Shown one piece after another: positions 37,302 to 46,430 of a stretch of 64,000 nucleotides of DNA. The stretch is from Aquiluna sp. (GTDB taxonomy: Bacteria > Actinomycetota > Actinomycetes > Actinomycetales > Microbacteriaceae). The notes beneath the pieces were generated by a model. That model had not been told where the DNA came from, ran no database searches, and worked only from the letters and a program-made list of their open reading frames with translations. A program made the translations under genes and the position numbers. The number at the start of each line of letters is the position of its first letter. Within the stretch, counting starts at the first letter, position 1. Location: contig JAGYIJ010000001.1 of NCBI GenBank assembly GCA_018402685.1, positions 550,746 to 614,745 of the forward strand, in the 5' to 3' direction.

Positions 37302-38231
37302 ATGAAGACGAGAGTTAAATCACACGCACAGATGCCGTTTCGTGTCGGCATGCTGTTCGTGCTGCCAGCACTGCTGCTGTTCTCGATCTTCATCCTCTAC
37401 CCCCTGGCAACCGCACTCAGCTACTCATTCTTTAGCTGGAAAGGGACCCTGCAGGGTCCCTTTGTTGGCTTTGACAACTATGTGACAATTTTTACCCGCG
37501 CCCCATTTGATGAGGCACTGCCGAACGCTTTCTCACACAACCTGCTTTTGTTTGCAGGAGCGATGATCTTTCAAAACTCCGTGGGCCTCGGAATCGCCGT
37601 GGCACTTCACAAAATTGGCCGCCTCAAAAGACTTTTCCAGACCATGTTTGCAATGCCCTACCTGGTCTCCCCACTGGTAGTTGGATACCTGTGGTCACTA
37701 CTACTTTCCCCACTGTTCGGCCCGGTGAATGCGACTTTGAAGGCGGTTGGCCTGGGAGATTTTGCTCACCCATGGCTTGGAGATCCCAACACCGCAATCT
37801 GGGCCATTGTCTTCATCACCGCCTGGCAGTGGATCGGTTTTCCAATGCTGCTCTATGGAGCAGCGCTGGGTGGAATTCCAGAAGAAGTGACAGAAGCCGC
37901 CGAGATAGATGGGGCATCTGGCTCGAAGCGCTTCCGACTAATCACCCTGCCGCTCCTGCTTCCAGCTCTTGGCACGGTGTCAATCTTGACCTTTATTGGT
38001 GCGATGGAAGCCTTCCCAATTCCATTTGCCGTTGGTGGCTCAACCGGCTCTCCTGCCGGTGCAACGGATGTCATGGCCCTGTTGTTCTACCGAACCGCTT
38101 TTGAATCCGGCGATGTTGGTTCAATTGGCAACTCGAGTGCTTTAGCCATGGTGTTGTTCTTATTCATCTTTGTAGGTGCCGTTGCGTTGCGAATTGCTCT
38201 TGCTAGAGGCGAGAGGAAGTTGTACGGCTAA
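37302..38231 (+). CDS. ABC sugar transporter permease (MalF-like)
   Basis: This 309-residue inner-membrane subunit has six helices. Helix 1 is VGMLFVLPALLLFSIFILYPL. The cytoplasmic EAA loop is GIPEEVTEAAEIDGASGSKR (about 190-209), which contacts the ATPase. The frame is intact. Its TAA stop overlaps the next ATG (TAATG), typical of translational coupling. Confidence 0.9.
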   Translation: MKTRVKSHAQMPFRVGMLFVLPALLLFSIFILYPLATALSYSFFSWKGTLQGPFVGFDNYVTIFTRAPFDEALPNAFSHNLLLFAGAMIFQNSVGLGIAVALHKIGRLKRLFQTMFAMPYLVSPLVVGYLWSLLLSPLFGPVNATLKAVGLGDFAHPWLGDPNTAIWAIVFITAWQWIGFPMLLYGAALGGIPEEVTEAAEIDGASGSKRFRLITLPLLLPALGTVSILTFIGAMEAFPIPFAVGGSTGSPAGATDVMALLFYRTAFESGDVGSIGNSSALAMVLFLFIFVGAVALRIALARGERKLYG

Positions 38232-39058
38232 TGAAAAGACGCTTTAACATCCTGATGCTGCCAAAGCACTTTTTGCTTTGGCTCTATGCCTTTGTTTCAC
38301 TGGCACCGCTTTCGATAATGATTCTGAACTCTTTCAGGACCACCCAGCAGATGGCTAAGGACCCGCTTGGCTTGCCAGAGGGTCTAAACATGGGCAGCTA
38401 CCAAAAGGCCTGGGTAACAGCATCCTTTGAGACCTATTTCGTGAATTCCCTGTTTGTCACAATCAGTTCGGTTTTCCTCGGCACCGCAGTTTCACTGCTG
38501 GCCGCCTATGTTTTCGCCAGGAGCAAGCGCAAAGTATTTGTCTGGCTGGAGGGTCTATTCCTTTCGGGACTGCTCCTGCCAGTGTTCCTGGCGATATTGC
38601 CTATCTTCTATCTCTTCGACGCACTTGGACTGATCAGCAACCTCGGTGGTTTGATTCTGGTTTATGCGGCGCTGAGCATTCCGTTTTCCTCATTCATCCT
38701 GGCCGCCTTCTTCAGGCAGTTGCCAATTGAGCTGGAGGAGGCGGCCAGAATCGATGGTGCGGGTCACTTCAGAACCTTCTTCTTCGTGTTGCTGCCGCTG
38801 GTTAGGCCAGCGATTGCGACGGTTGTGGTGTTTAGGTTTGTCCCAATCTGGAACGACTTCTTCTACCCGTTGATGCTGATGCGTGATAGAGCCTCATACA
38901 CTTTGCCCGTGGGACTAACAAGATTCTTTGGTGAATACCAGACCGACTGGGCGACCCTGTTTGCCGGTCTAACCATTGCGACCATCCCACTGGTGATCTT
39001 GTTCTTGGTCGCCTCAAAGCAGCTAGTTGCCGGTCTGACAGCGGGCATGTCAAAGTGA
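38231..39058 (+). CDS. ABC sugar transporter permease (MalG-like)
   Basis: This 275-residue partner permease has an N-terminal helix FLLWLYAFVSLAPLSIMIL, the EAA loop QLPIELEEAARIDGAGHFRT (about 162-181) and a C-terminal VASKQLVAGLTAGMSK, characteristic of MalG-type subunits. The stop overlaps the GTG of the kinase gene (GTGA). As with the rhamnose importer, no ATP-binding subunit is encoded in the cluster. Confidence 0.9.
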   Translation: MKRRFNILMLPKHFLLWLYAFVSLAPLSIMILNSFRTTQQMAKDPLGLPEGLNMGSYQKAWVTASFETYFVNSLFVTISSVFLGTAVSLLAAYVFARSKRKVFVWLEGLFLSGLLLPVFLAILPIFYLFDALGLISNLGGLILVYAALSIPFSSFILAAFFRQLPIELEEAARIDGAGHFRTFFFVLLPLVRPAIATVVVFRFVPIWNDFFYPLMLMRDRASYTLPVGLTRFFGEYQTDWATLFAGLTIATIPLVILFLVASKQLVAGLTAGMSK

Positions 39059-39972
39059 CCCTTGCCCTGGGTCTGGATCTTGGAGGGACAGGCCTACGTG
39101 CCTACCTCCCGGACCAAGCTCAACCAATTGCCACCATCAGCGGAGCACCTTCCTCCTCTGATCGGATGGGCGACACCTTGGCTCTCATTGCGCAGTTCGC
39201 TGATCAGGGCCGGAACTCGTTCGAGAGCGTTTGTATTGGCATGAGTGGGTTTGCTTCTCTTGGCATCGACATCGATGCAATGGCAGCCAAGATCAACCAT
39301 CTTCTTGCTGCTAAGACTGTTCTAATGGCATCAGATATGGTCACAGGGCACTACTCACACTTTGAGGAGGATGCTGGGACAACTCTGATTGCCGGCACTG
39401 GTTCGCTCGCCTTTGGAGTCGGCCCCAATGGGATTTTCAGAATTGATGGTCTGGGCGCCACGGTTGGCGACTTTGGTTCGGGCTACTGGATTGGTAGAGA
39501 GGCGATTAGAGCCGCTAAACGCGAAGCTGAAATTAGCGGCCTCGATCCACTAATCAGAGACTTAGAACAAGAACTTGGCCCAGCCAGCAACTGGGCTCTT
39601 CGCTTTGGCCGGGGCGAAATAGACACCGCAGCCGTTGCAAAGCTAGCCCCGGTCATTTTTGAGAATGCCGATGGCGAGAGCAAAGTGGCAAGTGAGGTAG
39701 TCACTCGAGCCAGCAGACACTTAGTTGACTCAGCAAAAGCAGCCGCCCAAAAATCTGGAGCCAGCAACGTCGCATACGGCGGCGGTCTTTTCACTAGCAA
39801 CTCAAAACTGCTAGATCAGAGCTTTGCCTCAGAGGCCCAGAGAGCTGGACTTGCGCTTGAGAAAATGACCAACCCACCAGGTCTTGGGGCAGCAAAGATT
39901 GCAAAGCTTGGGCAGAGCCCTCGTATTCAAGAACTAGCGGAAGCTGGACACCTGGTTAGAAAGCTGTTCTAG
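39055..39972 (+). CDS. BadF/BadG-family amino-sugar kinase (MurK/NagK-like)
   Basis: This 305-residue ASKHA-fold kinase has an N-terminal phosphate loop LALGLDLGGTGLRAYL, a second phosphate motif LIAGTGSLAFGVG (about 116-128), GATVGDFGSGYWIGREA and a C-terminal adenosine motif VAYGGGLFTSN. Members of this family phosphorylate GlcNAc or, in the clostridial MurK case, both GlcNAc and MurNAc. Because the cluster imports sugar by ABC transport rather than a PTS, a cytoplasmic kinase must make the MurNAc-6-P used by MurQ, and this is the candidate. Confidence 0.85.
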   Translation: MTLALGLDLGGTGLRAYLPDQAQPIATISGAPSSSDRMGDTLALIAQFADQGRNSFESVCIGMSGFASLGIDIDAMAAKINHLLAAKTVLMASDMVTGHYSHFEEDAGTTLIAGTGSLAFGVGPNGIFRIDGLGATVGDFGSGYWIGREAIRAAKREAEISGLDPLIRDLEQELGPASNWALRFGRGEIDTAAVAKLAPVIFENADGESKVASEVVTRASRHLVDSAKAAAQKSGASNVAYGGGLFTSNSKLLDQSFASEAQRAGLALEKMTNPPGLGAAKIAKLGQSPRIQELAEAGHLVRKLF

Positions 39973-39976
39973 CCAA

Positions 39977-42728
39977 ATGACCGCAACCCAAACTTTTTTG
40001 CAAAGCCTTGAAAAGGCAGGCCTAGAAAAACGCGATCTTCATCAGGTCGCAGCTAGGCAACTGGTGTGGTCCAGGGATGCCTCTCACTACGAAATCAGAC
40101 CGGGTGCAACCCTCAGAGCTGGGTCATTGGCTGAGGTGGCAAAGATTCTGAAAGTTGCCAATGACCAGCGAATGCCAGTTACCTTTCGCTCCGGAGGCTC
40201 GAGCCTAAGCGGCCAAACTCTGGGCACTGGATTGATCTTGGACACTCGCTCCAGCTTTCAAGACATCGTTGCTATCGGCGAAAATGACATAACTCTCCAA
40301 GCTGGGGTAACTCTGTCAAGGGCCAATGGTCATCTAGCGAAGCACAATCGTAAGCTCGGGCCCGATCCCGCTTCAATGGTGGCCAGCACCATAGGAGGGG
40401 CCATCAGCAACAACTCCTCGGGCATGACGTGTGGCACCAAATACAACAGCTATGCCACTATCCAGAGCGCAAAAATCATATTTGCTGATGGCACCGAACT
40501 TGACACCTCGAAAAAAGACGCAGACTCGGTTTTCAAAAAGCTCAAACCCGAGATTTACAACCTGCTACTCAAAGAGCGGGAATGGCTGTTTTCAAATCCC
40601 GCACTGGTCAAGGAAGTCAAGCGACTCTTCACTCTCAAGAACACGATGGGTTACTCGCTAAACGCATTCATTGACTACGAAAGACCAATCGACATCTTGC
40701 TTCGACTCCTGGTCGGAGCAGAGGGAACCCTGGCGTTTGTTGGGGAGGCAACGCTTTCGACCTTGAAGACCAAAGCTCTGAAATCAACCTCGCTGCTGGT
40801 GTATGAGAACTTGGAGCAGGCGAACTCTCAGCTGGTCAAGCTTCTCAGCTATGGTCCCGCAGCCATTGAACTTATGGACCGAACCTCCCTTAGAGCACTT
40901 GATCAAGAGGGTGAGCTACCAAGTGAAATTAGATCTCGACTAGGCGAGAACACTGCGGTGCTTCTTGTTGAGTTCGAGGCTGAAGACAGCCAAGAGCTCG
41001 ATCTGAGTGTCAAGGGCTTTAGCAAAGTGTTTAAGAAGTCCGCCGCACTGTTAGACGCCAGAGAGCCCAAAGCAAGAAACCAGATTTGGCGACTTAGAAA
41101 GAACCTCTACGCAATAGTCGCGAAGGCCAGACCCAGCGGAACCACAGCGCTCCTGGAGGATGTTGCTGTGCCACCAGAGAAGCTAGCCCAAACCTGCAAT
41201 CAGATTGCAGAACTTTGCATGGGGCATGGCTACGGAGAGCCAGTCATTTTTGGCCATGTCAGAGACGGCAACATTCACTTCATGATCTCGGATGACTTCA
41301 CAAACCCAGAACGAATCTCAAGGTTTGGGGATTTCACCAAGGAACTGGTGCAGATAGTTCTCGCGCAAGGTGGAAACCTAAAGGCCGAGCACGGCACCGG
41401 CCGCGCAATGGCGCCATTTGTTGAAGCCCAGTTTGGACCCGAGCTCTACGGTCTGATCAAGCGAATCAAGCAGGTCTTCGACCCAAACAACATCTTGAAC
41501 CCCGGAACCATCATCCCTGCCTCTGACAGCGAGTACCTAGAGAACCTAAAGGCCGTTCCCGAGGTCGACAAGATTGTCGATTCCTGTGTCGAGTGCGGCT
41601 ATTGCGAGTCAAGCTGCCCAAGTGCAGGGCTTACCCTGACACCAAGGGAGCGAATCGTTGCCTTTAGGCAACTTGAAGCCATGGACGAAAACTCCGATTT
41701 GGCAAAGTTGTTGCGCAAGGAGTTGGAGTATCAAGCCGATGCCACTTGCGCCACAGATGGTATGTGTGCGGTGAACTGCCCGGTGGGCATCAACACCGGT
41801 GACTTTGTCAAAGAGCTTCGCGCAAAGCAGGTGGGCCAAATAGGCGGCAAAGTTGCCACGGCTGTATCCAAGAACTGGGGCAGTGTCACTGATCTGGCAA
41901 GGTTTGGCCTTGGCGTTGCGTCCAAGCTCCCGGCGCTCGCAGAAGCAGCCTCGAAACTCGCTAGGAGTATCACTCCACAAAATAGCTTCCCGTTCTGGCA
42001 GCCTCACATTGAATCCCGAGGGGCCAATAAGCGCAAGCAAAGTGACTTGTCAGGGGCAGAGTATCTATACCTTCCCTCCTGCATGAACGAGCTCTTCGGC
42101 GATCCAGCAGTTGGCGAACTTCTTGAGATAGCGAAGCAATCGGGTAAGGGATTGCAAACCCCTGCAGGCATCGAAAACTTCTGCTGCGGTACTCCATTTA
42201 GTTCAAAGGGCTACAAGGATGCTAAGCAACAGTCAAACAACTACCTAATGCGCATGCTGGAGAGCTATCCCCAGCGCAAGGTTGTGATTGATGGCAGCTC
42301 CTGCCATCAAACCCTTGAGGCTGAGTTGGTAGAAGCTGGGTACGAAGTTCTAGAGCTATCTCAGTATTTTGCCAACGAGCTGCTTGGTTTAATTCAGGTC
42401 AAGAAAAGGCACAAGCGTTTAGTTCATTCACCCAACCTGCAGCGGGGTAAAAACCGCCAGCAATGACGCGATGATGTTAATTGCTGCAGAGATTGCGCTT
42501 GAGGTAGAGGTTCCAGTTGATGCTGGCTGCTGCGGTTTTGCCGGTGATCGCGGAATGTTGGTTCCAGAGCTAACGGCAAACGCAACGGCAAAAGAGGCGA
42601 AAGAGGTTGATTCACTCAACGGCAGCTACTTCGCCTCAAATAACCAGCCCTGCCAAATAGCCCTCACTGGAGCAACTGGCAACCAATACCGTTCCATCTT
42701 TGAGGCATGGCTTTGGAGCGTTCGGTGA
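39977..42728 (+). CDS. FAD/Fe-S D-lactate dehydrogenase-like oxidoreductase, one frameshift
   Basis: This protein of about 916 residues fuses an N-terminal FAD-binding type 4 oxidase (PVTFRSGGSSLSGQTLG; GATLRAGS; IGGAISNNSSGMTCGT; HGTGRAMAPFVEAQ) to a C-terminal iron-sulfur half with two Cys clusters (CVECGYCESSCPSAG; CATDGMCAVNCPVG) and CCG domains (NFCCGTPFSSKG; AGCCGFAGDRG). This is the membrane-linked D-lactate/glycolate dehydrogenase architecture. An extra A near 42434 breaks the frame; repaired, it reads HSPTCSGVKTASN. It sits 4 bp after the kinase and should oxidise the D-lactate released by MurQ to pyruvate. Confidence 0.9.
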
Positions 42729-43414
42729 AGACACACAGGGTCGAATCTAGAGAAGCTGGAAGCCAGCTTGCCGCCAGGCTTTTTGTTGAGCTCAGTCAAG
42801 CCAACCCAACAAAGCCCGTTGGCCTGGCAACTGGGTCAACTATGGCGGGCGTCTATCGAGAATTGGAAAACCTGGGCTTCAACCCAAAGTGCCAGGTTGC
42901 ATTTGCGCTCGATGAGTACCTAGGACTGCCTCCCGTGCACGAGAACTCCTATGCCAGAGAGCTCACAACCAACTTCTCAGAAAGACTCGGCTTTCAGGGG
43001 CAGCTTTTGATACCAGGACAAGAACCCCTCAGTGACCCGACAAGCTTTGAGCAATTCCATCTAGAGCAAGGACCCGTATCGGTTCAACTTCTAGGGCTTG
43101 GCACTAACGGTCACATTGCATTCAATGAACCCGGCTCAAGTTGGGACTCCACCACAAGAGTCGTTGAACTGCATGAGGCCACAATCAAAGACAACTCCAG
43201 ATTCTTTTCTGATGGCAGCAAGATGCCCACCCACGCCACCACTCAAGGCATAGCAACTGTAAAAAGGGCCAACGCCTTGATTCTTTTAGTCTTTGGACAG
43301 AACAAGCTGGAAGCTTTGCAAACTGCACTCAATAACCCCGGACTCCATGCTCCTGCAAGTGCGCTTCTTGATCATCCAAACCTCACACTGATTACTGACC
43401 TGGACATAGGTTGA
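42725..43414 (+). CDS. nagB: Glucosamine-6-phosphate deaminase
   Basis: NagB converts GlcN-6-P to fructose-6-P + ammonia. This 229-residue protein is of the short, non-allosteric NagB type. It has GLATGSTMAGVYREL (phosphate loop), the catalytic Asp in FALDEYLGLP (about 63) and GLGTNGHIAFNEPGS with the catalytic His/Glu (about 128-142). I choose GTG 42725, which overlaps the preceding TGA by 4 bp with GGAG upstream; an in-frame ATG at 42707 has poor ribosome-site spacing. The stop overlaps the next TTG by 4 bp. Confidence 0.92.
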   Translation: MKTHRVESREAGSQLAARLFVELSQANPTKPVGLATGSTMAGVYRELENLGFNPKCQVAFALDEYLGLPPVHENSYARELTTNFSERLGFQGQLLIPGQEPLSDPTSFEQFHLEQGPVSVQLLGLGTNGHIAFNEPGSSWDSTTRVVELHEATIKDNSRFFSDGSKMPTHATTQGIATVKRANALILLVFGQNKLEALQTALNNPGLHAPASALLDHPNLTLITDLDIG

Positions 43415-44376
43415 AGCTTCGGTTTGAAGTCAGGGAGTTCCCTCTGGCCAACCCATTTGTGATCTCAAGAGGCTCAAAGACGCACGCGAGTGTGGTTGAA
43501 GTCTCGATAGAGCAAAGCGGCCTCATTGGCCTTGGTGAAGGGGTGCCGTACTCAAGGTATGGCGAGACTTCAGATAGCGTCAGCAAACAGTTAGCCTCAC
43601 TTCCAGAGGAGTTCACGAGGCAGCAGCTGCAAGAACTCTTGCCACCAGGGGCTGCCAGAAATGCTGTCGACTGTGCTCTATGGGATTTAGAGGCAAAGCT
43701 ATCTGGCCTAAGCGTTTGGGAGTTGGCAGAGCTGCCAAAGCCCATGCCGCTCGACATGGGAGAAACCATCTCTCTTGGACCAGTGCACCAAATGCTCGCC
43801 AGAGCGAAGGAGCTAGAAAACGCCAAGCTGATCAAGCTGAAGCTCGGTTCGCCGAATGACGAAGAAGTGCTCCTGAGAATCAGAGAATTTGCCCCTGCCC
43901 CAAGGCTCTTAGTTGATGTCAATGAGGGGTGGAGCAAAGAGCAATTCGAGCAACTAGTTCCAGCACTTGAAGCGGCAAGAGTTGAGATCTTGGAGCAGCC
44001 CCTCAGAGATCAAGATTCGCAGCATCTCAGGGACATCAAGCTAAATGCAGTTCTTTGCGCTGATGAGTCCCTGCACCCAAGCCAAGGCCTCGAGCACTTG
44101 GCTGACAGGTATCAAATGGTAAACATCAAGCTAGACAAGTCCGGAGGTCTAACCACCGCAATCGAGCAGGTGAAGCAAGCCAGGGAGCTTGGGCTGGGGG
44201 TGATGATTGGCTGCATGGTTTCGTCTTCACTATCGATAGCGCCAGGCTATTTGCTCGGGCAGTTGGCAGACTTAGTGGACCTGGATGGATTCAGCTTGCT
44301 GGCCCATGACAGGCCTGGGGGTTTTGAGATCTATTCAGGCCAGCTCAGGCCAACAGATGAGAGCTTCTGGGGCTAA
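43411..44376 (+). CDS. Dipeptide epimerase (L-Ala-D/L-Glu epimerase-like, enolase superfamily)
   Basis: This 321-residue enolase-superfamily protein has a capping domain ending in ARNAVDCALWDLEAKL. The barrel carries catalytic KLKLG (two Lys, about 147-149), metal ligands in LVDVNEGW (Asp), ILEQPL (Glu) and LCADESLH (Asp), and the second acid/base Lys in VNIKLDKSGGL. The GCMVSSS loop is typical of muconate-lactonizing-type dipeptide epimerases. It would convert L-Ala-D-Glu from peptidoglycan peptides to L-Ala-L-Glu. The gene overlaps nagB by 4 bp, which supports a role in cell-wall recycling. Confidence 0.88.
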   Translation: MKLRFEVREFPLANPFVISRGSKTHASVVEVSIEQSGLIGLGEGVPYSRYGETSDSVSKQLASLPEEFTRQQLQELLPPGAARNAVDCALWDLEAKLSGLSVWELAELPKPMPLDMGETISLGPVHQMLARAKELENAKLIKLKLGSPNDEEVLLRIREFAPAPRLLVDVNEGWSKEQFEQLVPALEAARVEILEQPLRDQDSQHLRDIKLNAVLCADESLHPSQGLEHLADRYQMVNIKLDKSGGLTTAIEQVKQARELGLGVMIGCMVSSSLSIAPGYLLGQLADLVDLDGFSLLAHDRPGGFEIYSGQLRPTDESFWG

Positions 44377-45359
44377 AAGGAGTTGGCAAATGAGCTGTAG
44401 ACAACGGCCATTTGCTCTCTTGTAGTCCCACACTGCAAGCGATTGGTAAGCAGCACCGCAACCTTTGAGCTATCGGGATCCACCATCAACAGGGTGCCGG
44501 TGAAGCCGGTGTGAGAGAAGTAGTTTGACCTTGCTCCAAGTCGAGCAACATCCTGGTGCCTAAAGCCGATTGCTTGCTGCCATTCTCCAGTGACGGTGGG
44601 GGTGAAGAGCTCTTTTCTCGCCGCATCGTTCACAACTCCTCTATTGCCGGTTAGTACCTCACTGAAGAAGCTAAAGACATCTGATGCAGTGCCAAAGAGA
44701 CCAGCGTTGCCAGAAACGCCATCCATTGCTCTGGCTCTAGGGTCATGCACCAAACCAAAAGGAAATACCTCGTCCGGCGATTTGGCATCGGCAATTGAGA
44801 ATCGAGCCGGGTCGGGGTTGTAGGTGGTGCGAGGAAGCCCAAGTGGCTGCAGCAAGTGCTCGGAGATGAGAACGTCAAACTTGCGTCCATACCTCTGCTC
44901 CAGTGCCACCGAGAAAAGGCTGTAACCGGTGCAGGAGTAAACAAGCTTCCCCTCCTGCTCGAGCCGTGGTGTCTGTGACAAGAGCGACTCAATGGTTGCC
45001 GACCTACTGTCCTTCTCAACCCACTCGGGAGCCAAACCCGAAGAGTGAGTCAGAAGCGACCTTGCGGTCTTGGTTCCCAACGGGCCTGAGACATCAGACC
45101 AGCTCGAAATCGGCGCATCAAGATCAATCTCACCTGATGCATGCAGCTTGGCAGCGAGGGTTGCGGTGTAGAGCTTGGTCACAGAAGCCAGATCAAACAA
45201 TGTCTCCGGAGTTACCTCAATCTCAGAACCCTTTGCAAGATGACCGCCAGACCCAATCTGTCGAATCTCAGAAGCATCACCTATGGCAAAGGAGAAACCA
45301 GAGAACCTGCAATCAGGGCTTGGCGAGGCGAGACTCTCTAGCAGCTCAGCTGTGGTCAC
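44373..45359 (-). CDS. Serine hydrolase of beta-lactamase/esterase family
   Basis: This 328-residue penicillin-binding-protein-like hydrolase has the SxxK motif in FDLASVTKLYTAT (Ser about 59), the YxN-like motif YSCTGYSLF (about 140) and the third motif HTGFTGTLL (about 281). No signal peptide is evident, so it is probably cytoplasmic and more esterase or peptide-hydrolase than true beta-lactamase. It converges on the epimerase gene with a 4 bp overlap. Beta-lactamase-like genes also accompany murQ clusters in Bacillus, so a role in muropeptide processing is plausible but unproven. Confidence 0.83.
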   Translation of the reverse strand: MTTAELLESLASPSPDCRFSGFSFAIGDASEIRQIGSGGHLAKGSEIEVTPETLFDLASVTKLYTATLAAKLHASGEIDLDAPISSWSDVSGPLGTKTARSLLTHSSGLAPEWVEKDSRSATIESLLSQTPRLEQEGKLVYSCTGYSLFSVALEQRYGRKFDVLISEHLLQPLGLPRTTYNPDPARFSIADAKSPDEVFPFGLVHDPRARAMDGVSGNAGLFGTASDVFSFFSEVLTGNRGVVNDAARKELFTPTVTGEWQQAIGFRHQDVARLGARSNYFSHTGFTGTLLMVDPDSSKVAVLLTNRLQCGTTREQMAVVYSSFANSF

Positions 45360-45427
45360 TTGCCCCCCTATCTCCGGAGATCTAGGACCAATTTACTCCT
45401 GATTGTCTGGCCGGTCTCGGCCCAGCT

Positions 45428-45911
45428 CTACTCAAAGACCAAAGACAGGATCATCAGCGTGTGATCGGTTGGCGATTCTTTGAAGCCGATCTTTGAGTAG
45501 AAGGGTCTGCTTTCAGGTTTTGCGTTCGTGATCGAGCGCAAAAGCAGCCACGTTCTCATTTGATGCCAGAGCTCTGGACACTGCATCAGCCACCAGCGCT
45601 TTGCCCAGGCCCACGCCTTGGTATTTGCGATCAACCCCAAGTCGAGCTAGAAGAACTACTGGTATGGGGTGGTTTGGAAGGTTGCCTCTCAAAGAGGTTG
45701 GAAGCTCGGCAATATTTAGGCGGCTCGAAGCCAGAGCAAAGTAACCAACGACCTCATCTGTTTGGCAAGCCACAAACATCTTGGCGGTTCTCTGCTCCAC
45801 TGCAGCCCTGGCTTTAGTTTTCAGCCACCTATCTATAGGCCCCGATCCAGAATCAAAGTGTTCGAGGATGTGCCTATCAGATAGGGGCTGGGGAGCGCTT
45901 AGCCCTTCCAT
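45428..45911 (-). CDS. GNAT acetyltransferase toxin (TacT-like), module 3, one frameshift
   Basis: This protein has about 160 residues. The ATG at 45911 gives MEGLSAPQPLSDRHILEHFD, then GSGPIDRWLKTKAR, EVVGYFALASSRL, PVVLLARLGVD, acetyl-CoA loop KYQGVGLGKALV and (after repair) FYSKIGFKESP. An extra A near 45526 (A4 should be A3) breaks the frame after FALDHER; repaired, it continues KPESRPFYSKIGF. It is predicted to acetylate aminoacyl-tRNA like modules 1 and 2. The ATG overlaps the predicted antitoxin stop by 13 bp. Confidence 0.82.
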
Positions 45912-46166
45912 GGCCGAGGAGTCGCTAAGCATCTTCTCTAATGTTGCGCGATTGGCTTTCACATCAGATAGGTCTTCCATTAGTTGCTCGAATGCGTCCG
46001 GGCTCAAAACAAAGTCTCGACGATCCAACAGAGCCTCTTCAGCTTCCTCTGAAGCACTTGAGAGGATGAACTCGCTCACGCTGACACCTCTGGCCTCAGC
46101 AGCCTTGGCGAATAACAGCTTCTGGGAAGCACTAACCCGCAGGTTGATTCGCTCGTCTTTTGCCAT
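45899..46166 (-). CDS. DUF1778 (TacA-like) antitoxin, module 3, one frameshift near its end
   Basis: This ribbon-helix-helix antitoxin of about 88 residues starts at MAKDERINLRVSASQK. As written, its frame runs without stop into the toxin, giving an apparent fusion. However, deleting one base near 45921 gives the family-like ending SDTPRPWKG-type (about LSTPRPWKG) and a TAA at 45899-45901. The resulting junction (CCATGGAAGGGCTAA read in two frames) is the same 13 bp overlap as in modules 1 and 2. I therefore call two genes, not a fusion. Confidence 0.75.
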
Positions 46167-46188
46167 AGTGTTTTCATAATACCTCCTG

Positions 46189-46203
46189 GTGCACAATGTG
46201 CAC
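46189..46203. promoter_or_regulatory. Palindromic operator candidate of TA module 3
   Basis: GTGCACAATGTGCAC is a perfect 6 bp inverted repeat with a 3 bp centre, 22 bp upstream of the antitoxin ATG. A -10-like TATTAT lies between it and the ATG on the minus strand. Confidence 0.6.
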
Positions 46204-46256
46204 GCATTCTCTCGTTTAGAACAAGCATCACAAAAACCAAAGAATCTTGCTTTGAG

Positions 46257-46265
46257 TTATCCACA
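46257..46265 (+). other. Consensus DnaA box TTATCCACA
   Basis: A perfect DnaA box with the extended context GAGTTATCCACAGCCCC, similar to the copy at 32711. Confidence 0.5.
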
Positions 46266-46360
46266 GCCCCCGACTCTCTAAGCAAGTTCTCAGTCAAAAC
46301 ACTTACCGTTACAAAGGTGATCAAGTCGAACGGGTCACAGGTTCAAACCCCCTCGTAAGG

Positions 46361-46390
46361 CAATGGCCCGGTCTAGTGATCGGGCCATTG
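46361..46390 (-). terminator. Strong GC-rich hairpin downstream of the HExxH gene
   Basis: A perfect 10 bp stem CAATGGCCCG / CGGGCCATTG with a 10-base loop lies 40 bp beyond the minus-strand stop of the HExxH protein gene. No clear T tract follows on either strand; it is probably a terminator or mRNA 3' stabiliser. Confidence 0.55.
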
Positions 46391-46430
46391 CTTCGCGTCC
46401 AAAGGCAGGGGTGCTGCAAATAGTTACCTG

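Noticed and set aside
44373..45359. Antibiotic-resistance beta-lactamase
   Set aside because: It lacks a signal peptide and sits beside cell-wall salvage genes; the motifs fit the broad serine-hydrolase/esterase class.
46331..46390. A tRNA 3' half (GGTTCAAACC-like T-arm followed by a hairpin)
   Set aside because: The T-arm stem pairs poorly (ACAGG against CCCCT), and no matching 5' acceptor strand, D-arm or anticodon arm is found upstream. At most a degenerate remnant.
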